A DNA stretch of 64,000 nucleotides. It comes from Curtobacterium sp. MCLR17_036. GTDB taxonomy: Bacteria > Actinomycetota > Actinomycetes > Actinomycetales > Microbacteriaceae. The DNA is taken from positions 3,571,023 through 3,635,022 of the forward strand of contig NZ_CP126269.1 of NCBI RefSeq assembly GCF_003234445.2, read 5' to 3'. This document shows positions 33,539 to 43,189 of this stretch, one piece after another. The notes below the pieces were generated by a model that saw nothing but the letters and a program-made list of their open reading frames with translations, was not told where the DNA came from and did no database searches. How positions within the stretch are numbered: the first letter of the stretch is position 1; every line of letters begins with the position of its first letter. The translations under genes were made by a program, and so were the position numbers.

Positions 33539-33868
33539 CTCTGTGGAGGACGCGCCGAACACGCCGGGACAGTGTGTGCACAACTGTGGAGAGAGGTGTG
33601 GAAAGTAGGCCTGGGGAACATACTTTCGACTGTTTCATCGGGGGTTTTCGTTTCCACACTGTGTGTGGACAACCGGGGTTCAACGTGCAGTTGAAGGTTC
33701 CGATTTGACGTTTCCACTGTGTAAAACGACTTGACAAACCGCTGCTTGGGGAGAACCTTCCCGGCTGGCTCCCAGGCGGGCGCGTACCCCCGCCGGAAGT
33801 AACCGCCCAGCGGAGTCCTCAGCCCGCGCAGGCATCGGACGCGGAACCCGCAGACGAAGCCACCGCGG

Positions 33869-33957
33869 ACGACACCGATGCCGACTCGGACGACACCGAC
33901 ACCGACGCCGACGCCGACACCACCGACACCACCGACACCACCGACACCACCGACACC
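33869..33957. repeat. GAC/ACC low-complexity tandem repeat
   Basis: Alternating GACACC and GACGCC units, including four copies of the 9-mer GACACCACC. In the plus-strand frame this reads as Asp-Thr/Asp-Ala repeats and on the minus strand as Val-Gly repeats. It lies just downstream of the EccC stop, so it may be a decayed extension of that gene. Confidence 0.7.
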
Positions 33958-34004
33958 GAAGCGAACATCGACGCCGCCGACGCCGCTGACACCGACGCTG
34001 CCGA

Positions 34005-37000
34005 TCACCCAGCCAGCGACGAGGCCGCCGACTCCGCCCGCGTCCCCGCGGCCCCCGCGGAGCCAGCCCGCGTCGTCGCCGACACCATCGGCACCTGCAG
34101 CGTCGACGCCAGGCCCGTCCCGAGGTGGACGAGAGCGGAGCCGGGCACGATCCGCGTCGAGATCGATGACCGGGCGATCCGCACGCCGATCAGGTCGCCG
34201 GCCAGCGTGTCCTGCGGCGAGAGCAGGGCCCCACGCCGGTTCTTCTTCGCGTCGACCTGCCACCCGCCGAAGCCCGCCGCGAGCCCCGTCGTGTTGCCGC
34301 CGAGCAGCATGCCCTGCCGGTTGTCGACGGCGGCCCGCCCCCAGTCGCGCAGCCACCGTGCGGCGGAGCAGTCGATGAGGAGCTCCCCGTCGTCGACGAC
34401 GAGCACGACGGGCGTGCCGTCCGGCGTGAGCACGGGTTCGAGCTGTTCCTGCGTGACGTCGTCGCCGGTGAACACCGCGCGCACGCCCGGCAGTCCGGCG
34501 AGGTCCCGGACCGCTCCCTGGCGCGGAGCGAGCGCCACGAGGGTCGTCCCACCGACGAGCAACGAGCGCGCCATGGCGGCGAGCATGGTCGACCGGCCCG
34601 ACCGCGAGGGACCTGCGACCAGGAAGGTGCCGCCTCCGGTGGACAGGTCGACGGTCTGCAGCTCCATGTCGTCGCCGCCGATGCCGGTGACGGCGACCAT
34701 CGGTGCGGGCTCCGGCGCCGACGACAGCTCGAGTGCGCCGTCGAGGTCCAGGTCCTTCGGCAGGGCGTCCACCCGGAACGGCCGCGGCGACGGCGGCACG
34801 GGTGCGGCCGCGCGCAGCTCGTTCGCCAGGTCCCGCACGGCGGTGGTCTGGCCCTGCCCGGAGACGTCCGTGCCGAGGGTGGCGAACTGCACCTCGATGC
34901 CGGAGTCGGCGCGGAAGCCGCGTCCGGCCGGGATCGACGCGGGCAGCTTCCGGTGGTTGATCCCGCCGAGCGAGTAGTCGAGCCGGTCGGTCAGCCGCAT
35001 CACGATCTTGTCGTCGGTGAGCGTCGACATGCGCGACGACAGCAGCGTCCGGTCGCCGGAGACGACGACGTGGATGCCGGCGGCGGCGCCGTCGCGCAGC
35101 ATCGACTGGATCGAGTCGGTGAGGACCCCGCCGTCGACCTCGCCGAGCGAGGTGGTGAAGTTCTCCCACCGGTCGATGAGCACGAGCACGTGCGGCAGCT
35201 GCTCCCCGGCCGCGGCGAGCAGTCGCTGCTCGGTGATGTCGGCCGCGGACGCCGCCGCGATGAGGTCGTGGCGACGGGCCATCTCGCGCGTCAGCCGGTC
35301 GACGAGCCGGGTCGCGCGCTCGACCTGCGTGCGCTGCACGACGGCTCCGCAGTGCGGCAGCTGCTGCAGCGAGGCGAGCGCACCGTTGCCGCAGTCGATG
35401 GCGTAGAGGTGCAGGTCCGACGACGCGATCGAGCGCGCCGCCGACGCCGCGATCCCGCGCAGTGCCGACGACCGGCCGGACCCGGGCGCACCGACGACGA
35501 ACTGGTGGGTGAACTTCGCCAGGTCGATCTCGGCGGCGCGCTGCTCCTGGGTGTCCGGCAGGTCCTCGAGCCCGAACGGGAACCGCAGGCTCTCGGTCGC
35601 GGCGGTCGCCCGACGGCGGTCGCCGACCGACGCCGACGCGACCTCGGTGAGCGGCAGGAGCTCGGGCAGCGGCGGCAGCCAGGGGCTGTGCACGCTGCCG
35701 ATCCCGAGCCGGTCCCGGGCGTCGACCATCGCCTGCACCAGGACGGACAGGTCCGTGGCGGCCGTCGCGCGGTCGCTCCGGACCGGTCGGGCGGGCGGTG
35801 CGGTCGCGAAGTCCCGCCAGTCGAGCACGCGGACGAACGGGAGGCCCGTGGCCGGGTCCTCCTCGCCGGCCCACCGACCGCCGACGCGAGCCGACTGGAA
35901 CGGCACCACCGACGAGTGCCCGAGGCGCGCGTACGCACGCCCCGGCACGCTCTTCGGGATCCGTGCAGCGTCGGCGACGTCGATGACGTCGCTGCTCTCC
36001 CCGGAGTCCGTCATGCGCAGGGCTACGCGCAGGTTCGTGTTCGCGCGGATGTCCGGGCCGACGACCCCGCCGGGCCGCTGGGTCGCCAGGATGAGGTGCA
36101 CACCGAGCGAGCGCCCGCGCTGGGCGATGCCGATGAGGCCCGTGACGAAGTCGGGCAGCTCGGTGACCATCGCCGCGAACTCGTCGATCACGAGCACGAG
36201 CCGGGGCATCGCCTCGCCGGCGCCGCCGCGTTCCAGGTGCGCCTCGTGGTCCTCGATGTCCTTCGCGCCGGACGCCGCCAGGATGTGCTCGCGGCGGGTG
36301 AGCTCGGCACGCAGGGACCGGAGCGCACGTTCCACCAGGTGCTGGTCGAGGTCGGTGACGAGGCCGACGGTGTGCGGCAGGTCGGAGGCGACGCTGAACG
36401 CCGCACCGCCCTTGTAGTCCACGAGCACGAAGGTCATCCGGTCCGGGCGGTTCCGCAGGGCGAGCGAGGCGACGAGCGTCTGCAGGAACTCGGACTTGCC
36501 GGACCCGGTCGTGCCGGCGACCAGGCCGTGCGGGCCGTCCTTCACCAGGTCGAGCTCGAAGGCCCCGTCGATGCCGACGCCGACGACGGCCGAGGTGCTC
36601 GTACCGCCCTCCGACCAGCGGTCGGCGACCAGGCGCCCGTCGGGCTGCGGCAGGTCGACGACGTCGAGCAGCCGTGCAGCGTCGGGGACGAGCCCGTCGC
36701 CGTCGGAGCCGCTCGTGTCGCGCAGCGGGGACACCGCCCGCGCGACGTCGTCGTACCAGTCGTCGCGGACCCGGTCGGCCAGGACGAGCTCGACGGGGGC
36801 GGCGAGCTGGCGGCGCAGGACGAGCTCGGTCGGCGTGCGGTGCGTCACGGTGGCGACGCACTCCTCGGGGAGCTGCCACTCCTCGTCGTCGATGCAGACC
36901 AGGCGGATGCCGCACGCGGGGCCGTCGCGCAGCAGGCCGACGACGCCGGGCATGGCGCGCAGTCGGCGGGCGCCGTCGAGCACGACGACGATCTCGGGGG

Positions 37001-38468
37001 AGAACCGGGAGCGGTTCATCCCGTTCTTCGCGCGTTCCGCCCGGCGTTCGGCCAGCACCTGGGTGAGCTCGGCCAGCCGCCGGCCGATCGACTCACCGTC
37101 AGCGCCGATGAGCGCGAGGGCTTCCTGGCCCGCCGTCGGCCGCACGTGGGGCAGCCAGGTCGTCCATGCCCACGCCGGCATGTGTTGCTGCGCGGTGAGC
37201 ACGACGAACTGCACCTCGCGCGGGCTCTGCGTCACGGCGAGCTGCCCGAGCACCCACCGGCCGAGGTCACGCGGGGCGTCCCCGGCGCCGGCGATCCCGA
37301 GCACGCCGACCTCGGCGAGCGGCACCGTGACCGGGACGCCGAGGGTCGTGCGCGGCACGTCGGCCAGACCGTCGAGGTCGCGGTCGTCCACGACGGTCAC
37401 CGTGGACGGCAGGTCGCCGATGCCCACTCGGACGTGCAGGTGGTCGGTGTCGGACGGTCGCCGCTCCCACAGGCGTCGGCCGGGCGTGCTCGCCACGACC
37501 CGGAGCGATCCGGCGTCGAGCGCCGAGGTCCTCCGTTGGTCGCGTTCCGCGAGCACGGCGGCGTCGATCGCGGCCTCGAGCGCGGCGACGCGCTGCTTGT
37601 GCTCGGCGACCTGCTTGCGGTGGCTCTTCTTGCCGGTGCGCCGGCTGGTGACGGTCTGGCCGACCACCATGATCGGCGTCATCGCCGCGAACAGCAGGTA
37701 GAACGGCGAGTGGAAGACCGTCGCCATCACGATGCCGAACATCGCCGGCACGAAGACCATGATCCACGGGATGGCCGAGCGCTGCGGGGGGACCGGCGGC
37801 TTCGGGATCCGGAAGTTCGTCGTCAGGAACGGCGGGAGCAGTCGTGGCGGCCGGTTGAAGTCGAGCTGTCCCGAGTCCGGCGGGCGGAGCAGCATGCGGT
37901 CGACGACGGCGACCGGGCGGATCGTCAGGGCCGTGTCCCCGATCCGGACCAGGGCGTCGGGGATCCAGGGCACCCACTCCGCCCCGACCGGCTCCTGCTC
38001 CAGGGTCGGCGTGACCGAACCTGCCGGACCGGTTACGACTCCGGAGCCTTCCGCCTGCCGGACCGTCACGGTGCCGTCGAAGGCGATCCGTGCCTCCAGA
38101 CCGGCGATCTCGTCGGCGTCCGCACCGACCACCGGGGCGCCGTCGTCGGCGACCGCGATCCGGTACGTGCCCGGCGACAGCCGGCGCGCTCGTCCCGCGT
38201 CCACACCGCCGACGGTGAGCAGGTGGACGATGCCGCGCTCGGACTCGGGTCGGTCCGCGCCGCCGACGTGCAGCACCGCACCGTCGACCAGGCCGCTCCG
38301 TGCGAACGGCACGTCGCCGTCCGGCGCGTCCGCCGGCATCGGCGCACCGCCCGTCCGGCGGGCGAGCGCGTCCACGACACCCCGCATGGGGGTTTGTCCG
38401 GACGCGTCGACCAGGACGTCCGACGACTCGCCGGTGACGTCGTCGACGACGGTGACGACGACGCGCAT
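34005..38468 (-). CDS. eccC: type VII secretion protein EccC (FtsK/SpoIIIE ATPase)
   Basis: The ATG at 38468 overlaps the preceding stop (ATGA). The 1487-residue protein has an N-terminal ubiquitin/FHA-like region, two transmembrane helices near 231-275 (IPWIMVFVPAMFGIVMATVF and the next segment) and three FtsK-type ATPase domains. Their Walker A loops are GTTGSGKSE near 649 (canonical), GAPGSGRSS near 993 and GPSRSGRST near 1284; the last two carry Arg in place of the catalytic Lys. Walker B of domain 1 is LVLVIDEF. EccC powers and selects WXG100 substrates at the membrane. The Ala/Ser-rich tail after VSATT is low complexity. It is the last gene of the secretion operon. Confidence 0.9.
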   Translation of the reverse strand: MRVVVTVVDDVTGESSDVLVDASGQTPMRGVVDALARRTGGAPMPADAPDGDVPFARSGLVDGAVLHVGGADRPESERGIVHLLTVGGVDAGRARRLSPGTYRIAVADDGAPVVGADADEIAGLEARIAFDGTVTVRQAEGSGVVTGPAGSVTPTLEQEPVGAEWVPWIPDALVRIGDTALTIRPVAVVDRMLLRPPDSGQLDFNRPPRLLPPFLTTNFRIPKPPVPPQRSAIPWIMVFVPAMFGIVMATVFHSPFYLLFAAMTPIMVVGQTVTSRRTGKKSHRKQVAEHKQRVAALEAAIDAAVLAERDQRRTSALDAGSLRVVASTPGRRLWERRPSDTDHLHVRVGIGDLPSTVTVVDDRDLDGLADVPRTTLGVPVTVPLAEVGVLGIAGAGDAPRDLGRWVLGQLAVTQSPREVQFVVLTAQQHMPAWAWTTWLPHVRPTAGQEALALIGADGESIGRRLAELTQVLAERRAERAKNGMNRSRFSPEIVVVLDGARRLRAMPGVVGLLRDGPACGIRLVCIDDEEWQLPEECVATVTHRTPTELVLRRQLAAPVELVLADRVRDDWYDDVARAVSPLRDTSGSDGDGLVPDAARLLDVVDLPQPDGRLVADRWSEGGTSTSAVVGVGIDGAFELDLVKDGPHGLVAGTTGSGKSEFLQTLVASLALRNRPDRMTFVLVDYKGGAAFSVASDLPHTVGLVTDLDQHLVERALRSLRAELTRREHILAASGAKDIEDHEAHLERGGAGEAMPRLVLVIDEFAAMVTELPDFVTGLIGIAQRGRSLGVHLILATQRPGGVVGPDIRANTNLRVALRMTDSGESSDVIDVADAARIPKSVPGRAYARLGHSSVVPFQSARVGGRWAGEEDPATGLPFVRVLDWRDFATAPPARPVRSDRATAATDLSVLVQAMVDARDRLGIGSVHSPWLPPLPELLPLTEVASASVGDRRRATAATESLRFPFGLEDLPDTQEQRAAEIDLAKFTHQFVVGAPGSGRSSALRGIAASAARSIASSDLHLYAIDCGNGALASLQQLPHCGAVVQRTQVERATRLVDRLTREMARRHDLIAAASAADITEQRLLAAAGEQLPHVLVLIDRWENFTTSLGEVDGGVLTDSIQSMLRDGAAAGIHVVVSGDRTLLSSRMSTLTDDKIVMRLTDRLDYSLGGINHRKLPASIPAGRGFRADSGIEVQFATLGTDVSGQGQTTAVRDLANELRAAAPVPPSPRPFRVDALPKDLDLDGALELSSAPEPAPMVAVTGIGGDDMELQTVDLSTGGGTFLVAGPSRSGRSTMLAAMARSLLVGGTTLVALAPRQGAVRDLAGLPGVRAVFTGDDVTQEQLEPVLTPDGTPVVLVVDDGELLIDCSAARWLRDWGRAAVDNRQGMLLGGNTTGLAAGFGGWQVDAKKNRRGALLSPQDTLAGDLIGVRIARSSISTRIVPGSALVHLGTGLASTLQVPMVSATTRAGSAGAAGTRAESAASSLAG

Positions 38469-39391
38469 CAGGCGTCCGCCTCGGCGCCGTCGCGCTCGGT
38501 CACGGTGTCGGCGGTGACGGATGCCGCCAGCGGCACGGACAGCCCGAGCCCGGTCCACTGGACCGTCCCGAGCACGTCCGACACGTGCGTCCCGTCGCGA
38601 CGGACCTCGAGCGTCCAGCGCGCGAGCGTGTGCGGCTCGGCCGCGACGCACGCCCAGCGACCGCCGGGCCGCTCGAGCAGCCGGACGAGTTCGCGGCCGT
38701 CCGCGCCGGCGGGCACGCGGGCGACGACCAGGAGGCCCGGGGTCGCGTCCGCCGTGACGGCCGCGATCGCGTCGCGCACCGACACCGCCGTGCCCGCGTC
38801 CGACGCGCCGCCCACGCTGAGCACGGCCGTCCCGGTCGCCCACGGATCGGTCCGGACCTGGTCGACGATCCGCTGGAGCAACGCGGCGCGGGCCGGGCGC
38901 TCCCCGCGGAGCGCGACGACCCCGCGCACCCGGCGCAGGTCGACCAGGACGGTCTCGTCCCCGTCGGTGCCGAGCGAGACGACGGTGGCGAACTCGGTCG
39001 GCGCCGCCGCCACGAGCGGCACGGCCTGCAGCGCCCACATCGGCGCGGTCCAGGACCGTCCGTCGGGCGTGGCCGTCCACGGCTGCGGCGGTGCGATCGT
39101 CGGTGAGGCCAGGTCGAGCCGCACCGTCGTGCCGACCGTCATCCGGACCGCTCCGGGGAAGACGACCCCGGCGTTCGCGCACGACGCGTCGACGGAGCGG
39201 AGCACCCGGTCGACGGCCCACGGCGCTGCCGGGTCGCGACGCACCTGGTCGGCCCACGCGAGCGCGTCGGTCGCGGTCCGCCGACGGACGGCGACGATCG
39301 TGGGGATGACGAAGGCGAGCGCGCCGAGGAACAGCACGACCGCCATCGTCAGCAGCAGGTGCGACTGCGGCTCGACGAAGGACCAGTTCAC
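38468..39391 (-). CDS. membrane-anchored protein of the type VII locus, unknown function
   Basis: The GTG at 39391 overlaps the stop of the upstream gene (GTGA). The 307-residue product has one N-terminal transmembrane helix (SHLLLTMAVVLFLGALAFVIPT) followed by a basic stretch, giving a cytoplasmic soluble domain with the repeated pattern RRVRGVVALRGERPARAAL. I do not recognise it as EccB, EccD or EccE by length or topology. Coupling on both sides (upstream GTGA, downstream ATGA into eccC) makes it a likely machine component. Confidence 0.7.
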   Translation of the reverse strand: MNWSFVEPQSHLLLTMAVVLFLGALAFVIPTIVAVRRRTATDALAWADQVRRDPAAPWAVDRVLRSVDASCANAGVVFPGAVRMTVGTTVRLDLASPTIAPPQPWTATPDGRSWTAPMWALQAVPLVAAAPTEFATVVSLGTDGDETVLVDLRRVRGVVALRGERPARAALLQRIVDQVRTDPWATGTAVLSVGGASDAGTAVSVRDAIAAVTADATPGLLVVARVPAGADGRELVRLLERPGGRWACVAAEPHTLARWTLEVRRDGTHVSDVLGTVQWTGLGLSVPLAASVTADTVTERDGAEADA

Positions 39392-40098
39392 GCGGCGCCC
39401 CCGAGTTCGGCGAGCCGACGTTCCAGCGCGGTCGGCTCCACCCCGGGCACGTCGGTCCAGCGGAAGGTCGTCACGATCGCGTCGAACAGGGCGACCAGGG
39501 CGTCGGTGAGCCGGTCGTCGGCTTCGGGCAGGCTGATCGCCGAGAACGACAGGACGACCCACCGCCCCGGACGGTGCGGCACCGGGATCGTGTACACGAC
39601 CTGCCGGTCGTCCACGACGGGCAGCTCGGCGCCGAGCTCCGGAAGCTCCGCTGCCGGGTCGGCGCGACGGATGACGGTCTCGGTCCGCGCGGCGATCCCG
39701 CCGTCGACCTCGCGGATCCCCGGGTCCTCGTCGTCGCGCCGGTCGGGCAGCGCGTCCGCCAGGATCTGGGCGATCACCTGCTCCGGAGATTCCTCGGACT
39801 CGTCCTCCGCCTCGGTCTCGATGATCGACACCGGCGGCGTGTACCCGTCGACGGGTTGCACGGGCAGGTAGACCGCCGTCGCGCCGTTGTCGCCGGCCTC
39901 GGCCACCGTGGCGACGAGCCGCTTGCGCATCTCCTGGCGCAGGGGCTCCGCCCGGTCGCGGGGCAGGTCGTCGGGGAGCGCGCGGGCGATGACCTCGCGG
40001 ACCACCGCGCCGAGCTCCTGGCGGTCCTCCTCGCGGGCGGGCAGACGCGCCCACCCCGGCGGGACGACCATGAAGAAGGACGCGGTCAGGTCGGTCAT
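39388..40098 (-). CDS. soluble protein of the type VII locus, unknown function
   Basis: The ATG at 40098 overlaps the previous stop (ATGA). The 236-residue protein begins TDLTASFFMVVPPGWARLP and is acidic in the centre (EAEDESEESPEQVIAQ). It ends with strands VVLSFSAI and VALFDAIVTTFRW. No transmembrane helix or catalytic motif is visible. It sits in a tightly overlapping run of genes that leads to eccC, so it probably serves the same machine, for example as a chaperone or cytoplasmic subunit. Confidence 0.7.
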   Translation of the reverse strand: MTDLTASFFMVVPPGWARLPAREEDRQELGAVVREVIARALPDDLPRDRAEPLRQEMRKRLVATVAEAGDNGATAVYLPVQPVDGYTPPVSIIETEAEDESEESPEQVIAQILADALPDRRDDEDPGIREVDGGIAARTETVIRRADPAAELPELGAELPVVDDRQVVYTIPVPHRPGRWVVLSFSAISLPEADDRLTDALVALFDAIVTTFRWTDVPGVEPTALERRLAELGGAA

Positions 40099-40724
40099 GC
40101 GTGCACCTCGTTCCGGATGGCTCCGATCAGGCCGACGAGTTCCCCACCGAAGACGGGGACGACGTCGAGGTCGCTGGTTCGCCAGAGGACGCGGGTGTCG
40201 ACGTCCACCGGCCCGTCGGCCCCGGTGAGCGTCTCCCGACGGACGGCGCAGACGGTGGCCCAGATCGCGCCGCTGTCGTCGAGGTCGTAGCGGGTGACGA
40301 TCGGCCCCTCGCCGCCCACGTGCTCGGGCAGCTCGTCGACGGCCGGCCGCTCGACCGGCAGCCCGCCCTCTGCGCCCGCGAGCTCGAGCAGGCTCTCGCC
40401 GCCCGGTTCCGCCACGCCGACCGACACCACCACCGGCAGCGGCCACCGGTTCGGCACACCGAGCCCCGCGACGAGGCGGCCCTCGGTGCCGAGCGCCGCC
40501 CGGAACTCGAGCAGGGTGTCGAGCGCCGCGACCGGGTCGACCTGTCGGCCGTCGTCGAACACGCGGTCCTCGCCCTCCGCCGCGTCGTCCACGCGGACGA
40601 CGGCGGCGAAGAGCTCGAGCACCTCGGCGCGCCACGCGGGCGTCGCGCCCTCGGTGTCCGGCACGACGAGCCACTGGGGGATCTCGACGTCGATGCGCGA
40701 GGTGAGGACGGGTGTCGGGGTCAT
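40095..40724 (-). CDS. soluble protein of the type VII locus, unknown function
   Basis: The 209-residue protein begins MTPTPVLTSRIDVEIPQWLVVPD and is strand-rich, with WPLPVVVSVGVAEPGG, GPIVTRYDLDDSGAIWATV and a closing GGELVGLIGAIRNEVHA. Like its neighbour it ends near the next start, giving a coupled pair. I do not recognise the domain. It lies 49 bp downstream of the first effector cassette and may be the first gene of the machine segment of the operon. Confidence 0.68.
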   Translation of the reverse strand: MTPTPVLTSRIDVEIPQWLVVPDTEGATPAWRAEVLELFAAVVRVDDAAEGEDRVFDDGRQVDPVAALDTLLEFRAALGTEGRLVAGLGVPNRWPLPVVVSVGVAEPGGESLLELAGAEGGLPVERPAVDELPEHVGGEGPIVTRYDLDDSGAIWATVCAVRRETLTGADGPVDVDTRVLWRTSDLDVVPVFGGELVGLIGAIRNEVHA

Positions 40725-40773
40725 GTGCTCCACTGCTTGTCTCGGGTGACGTCGGGCCGGGCGGGTCCCCGGC

Positions 40774-42228
40774 TCAGACGGAGATCGGGTGCTTCGTCGC
40801 GTTCCAGTCGTCGGTCCACGGGCGCTTCGTGTCGGCGCCGTCACCGACGGGGTTGAGGACGAGGCCGGCGATCGAGTAGTTGCGGCCCCAGACGCTCAGG
40901 CCGCCGTTCACGTAGGTGTGCCACTTCGGCGCACTCGACGCCAGCGTGCCGATCCCGTTCGCGCCGCCCCACTTGCTCAGGTCGTTGCGCAGGATCTGGA
41001 AGTCCACGCCGCCGATGCGTTCCGCCCAACCAGTGAACCCCTGCCGGGTGAACAGGTCGGAACCGAACTGCTTCCGGACCATGGCCACGTCGTTGCGGAA
41101 CACCGTGCCGAACTTCGACAGGTTCCACCACATGGGGTTGTCCTTGAACTTGTCGAGCACGTCGTCCATCCGCTTGATCGCGATCTGCGTCACGTCGCCG
41201 TCGAGCTTGTCGGCGACCTGCAGTGCGTCGTGGGCGTCGTCCAGGCTCTTGGTCTTCGTGAGCCACCCGCCGATGGCGTCGTTCCGGAGCTTCGAGATCT
41301 TCCCCAGGTCGACCTTCAGGCCGTTCTGCACCGCCGACTTGCTCGCCGTGATGCCCTTGCTGACCGCGACCGACGTCGCCTTGGTGACGCCGACGCCGAC
41401 GCCGAGGGTCACGACGCCGACGACCGCCATCACCAGGTCGAAGACGTTGCCCTCGCCGAGCGCCGTCAGCCCGATCTGCGCGACCAGGCTCACCCCGGCC
41501 GCGACCGCACCCATGATCGCGAGGACCCCGACGCCGGGGATGAGGATCGCCAGCGCTGCGAGGGCGATGCCGATGTAGGTGAAGATCTTGACGAGGATCT
41601 TGAGCAGCTTCGAGAAGAAGGCCTTGATCTTGTCGCCGAGGGTGTCGTGCAGCCCGTCGTGCCAGGCACCGCGGATGGTCGACGAGGCGGCCTTGCCCGC
41701 GGCGTTCAGGGCGTCGACCGCGCGCCGGAGGCGGGCCTTCGCGGCGTCGGCACTGTCGTTCGCCGACGTCTCGGCCCGGTGCTTCGCGTCGATCTGGCCC
41801 TGCTCGTCGTCGGTGAGCGGCGGGGCGTCCGACGCACGGCCCTGTGAGGGGTCGGCCATCCCGTTCGCCCGCGCCCCGGCCGCCGCGGCGTCCTCGGCGT
41901 CGTGCAGGGCCGCCGCGGACTCGTCGAGCGCCTGCTCGAGGCTCGGCACGTACCCGGTCAGGGCGTCGCGGATGGCCTCGTAGCGCCCGGCCATCTTCTG
42001 CAGGGACTCCGCGACCTCCTTGCTCTTCTTGCGGACGGCGTTCGCGGTCTCGCCCTTGAACTGCGACTCGTCGCCGTCGCCGATGCTCTTGAGCACGGCG
42101 GCCTCGCTCGTGATCTCGTCGGCGATGGTCGTGTAGTAGTGCACGAGGTCGTTCACCACGGGGACGTCGGCGATCACCGGGTCCGTGGACTCCCCGAGCA
42201 GCGCCCAGTCCCCTCCGCGTGCCGGCAT
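40774..42228 (-). CDS. type VII-secreted effector-like protein, copy 1
   Basis: A 484-residue protein. Residues 1-110 form the helical T7SS-secreted domain (DVPVVNDLVHYYTTIADEI, KGETANAVRKKSKEVAESLQ). A charged linker leads to a conserved helical segment, GDKIKAFFSKLLKILVKIFT, then two or three hydrophobic segments (IGIALAALAILIPGVG, MAVVGVVTLGVGVGV). The last 200 residues differ from the paralogue at 43190-44614 and would be a variable effector domain with no recognisable active site. The start overlaps the 103-residue partner by TGATG. No immunity-type gene lies between the cassettes. Confidence 0.75.
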   Translation of the reverse strand: MPARGGDWALLGESTDPVIADVPVVNDLVHYYTTIADEITSEAAVLKSIGDGDESQFKGETANAVRKKSKEVAESLQKMAGRYEAIRDALTGYVPSLEQALDESAAALHDAEDAAAAGARANGMADPSQGRASDAPPLTDDEQGQIDAKHRAETSANDSADAAKARLRRAVDALNAAGKAASSTIRGAWHDGLHDTLGDKIKAFFSKLLKILVKIFTYIGIALAALAILIPGVGVLAIMGAVAAGVSLVAQIGLTALGEGNVFDLVMAVVGVVTLGVGVGVTKATSVAVSKGITASKSAVQNGLKVDLGKISKLRNDAIGGWLTKTKSLDDAHDALQVADKLDGDVTQIAIKRMDDVLDKFKDNPMWWNLSKFGTVFRNDVAMVRKQFGSDLFTRQGFTGWAERIGGVDFQILRNDLSKWGGANGIGTLASSAPKWHTYVNGGLSVWGRNYSIAGLVLNPVGDGADTKRPWTDDWNATKHPISV

Positions 42229-42539
42229 CAGGCGGCCTGCCCGTCGGCCGGGTGCTCCTCGGTGGACAGCTTGTCGTGCAGGTCCTGCTCGAGTGACGCC
42301 CAGTTGTCCGATGCCTTCTGCATCTTCTCGTGCAGGTCCTTCACGGCGCCCTTCATCTTGTTCCGGTGGATCTTCCAGTCACCGGAGAAGTCGTGCATCG
42401 CCTTCTGCACGTCGTGCTGGCCGTAGACCTCCTGGAGCTCGCGCTCGTCGGACTTCTGGTGCTCCAGCTCGTCGGAGATGTGCTGCAGTTTCGCGGCCGA
42501 GTCCTCGAGGACGGCCTTCGTGATGATGAGGTCTGCCAT
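42228..42539 (-). CDS. small helical WXG100-type partner protein, copy 1
   Basis: A 103-residue protein of two helices joined near SGDWKIHRNK: LEDSAAKLQHISDELEHQKSDE before it and MKGAVKDLHEKMQKASDNWA after. It has the WXG100 size and hairpin plan, but the turn reads G-D-W rather than W-x-G. It overlaps the following effector gene, as expected for a targeting partner that forms a complex with the effector's N-terminus. The paralogue at 44614-44925 shares most positions. Confidence 0.75.
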   Translation of the reverse strand: MADLIITKAVLEDSAAKLQHISDELEHQKSDERELQEVYGQHDVQKAMHDFSGDWKIHRNKMKGAVKDLHEKMQKASDNWASLEQDLHDKLSTEEHPADGQAA

Positions 42540-42626
42540 GGGTGCTCCTGGTCGGTGAACGGGATCGGAACCGGATCGGCCCCGGCCCCGTCGGTGTCGA
42601 CGAGGCCGGGACCGCTGCGGTGGGAC

Positions 42627-42920
42627 CTACTTGATCGCGTTCGCGAGCTCCTGGTCGGTCTGCTGCAGCGCCTCGGACGCCTTGTTGAGGTACATCGACA
42701 TGCCCTCGAGACCCTCGATGGTCTTCGTCGCGCCGTCGTTGAACTCCTGGTACGAGTTGCCGAAGGCGACCGACGACTGGTCGGTCACGTAGCCGCCGGA
42801 GATGAGCGAGTCGACCAGCGACTTCAGCTCACGCAGCTTCGAGGTGATGTCCTGCTCGCCGTTGACGAGGCGGGTCGCGGCGTCCTGCATCTCGCCGTAG
42901 GTCACGTTCAAGTTGGGCAT
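42627..42920 (-). CDS. WXG100-like protein, copy 1
   Basis: A 97-residue helical-hairpin protein, MPNLNVTYGEMQDAATRLV at the N-terminus and TIEGLEGMSMYLNKASEAL in the second helix. The turn is SGGYVTD, not the canonical W-x-G. The sequence is identical to the product of 44998-45291, with at least one silent base difference. Such proteins are exported as dimers by the EccC ATPase and often carry a secretion signal in the tail, here QQTDQELANAIK. AGGAGCAGGCC precedes the ATG. Confidence 0.82.
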   Translation of the reverse strand: MPNLNVTYGEMQDAATRLVNGEQDITSKLRELKSLVDSLISGGYVTDQSSVAFGNSYQEFNDGATKTIEGLEGMSMYLNKASEALQQTDQELANAIK

Positions 42921-43189
42921 GGCCTGCTCCTGCTGTTCGTCTGCACCCCCCGGTCGAGGGACAGGACCGAGGTTATTTCAGGCCGGAACCACTTCGCGGG
43001 GTACGTTTTCGCAGCAGCGGGTGCCGGAGCCGTGCACACCGATGTGCACATTCCAGTATTCCGGCAGCACCGCGCGGTCGATCCCCGTCGGTATTCACAT
43101 GTCACCGATGCACGAAAATCCTGGTCATCGGCGTGTCGCGGGGTCCGCGGACGGCGAGAGTCCCCCCGACGGGGGACACCCGACGTCCG
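42921..43189. promoter_or_regulatory. gap between the two effector cassettes
   Basis: About 270 bp with no supported gene. It includes an AT-richer block (about 42965-43110) that may carry the promoter for the downstream cassette. No strong hairpin is seen. Confidence 0.35.

Larger units (their letters stand above)
33382..34004. other. 620-bp spacer between dnaB and the EccC gene
   Basis: The spacer has no supported gene. It contains the dnaB promoter, DnaA-box-like sequences (TTATCCCCA at 33510-33518, TGTGGATAA at 33530-33538), several GTGTGGA motifs up to about 33670, and a GAC/ACC simple repeat from about 33869 onward. Confidence 0.6.

Noticed and set aside
33878..34378. Pro/Thr-rich plus-strand protein
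   Set aside because: It is produced by the simple repeat and then runs antisense to the end of eccC.
34953..39509. 1518-codon plus-strand frame
   Set aside because: It is antisense to eccC and neighbours, with Arg/Ala/Gly-rich composition and no domains; typical of high-GC DNA.
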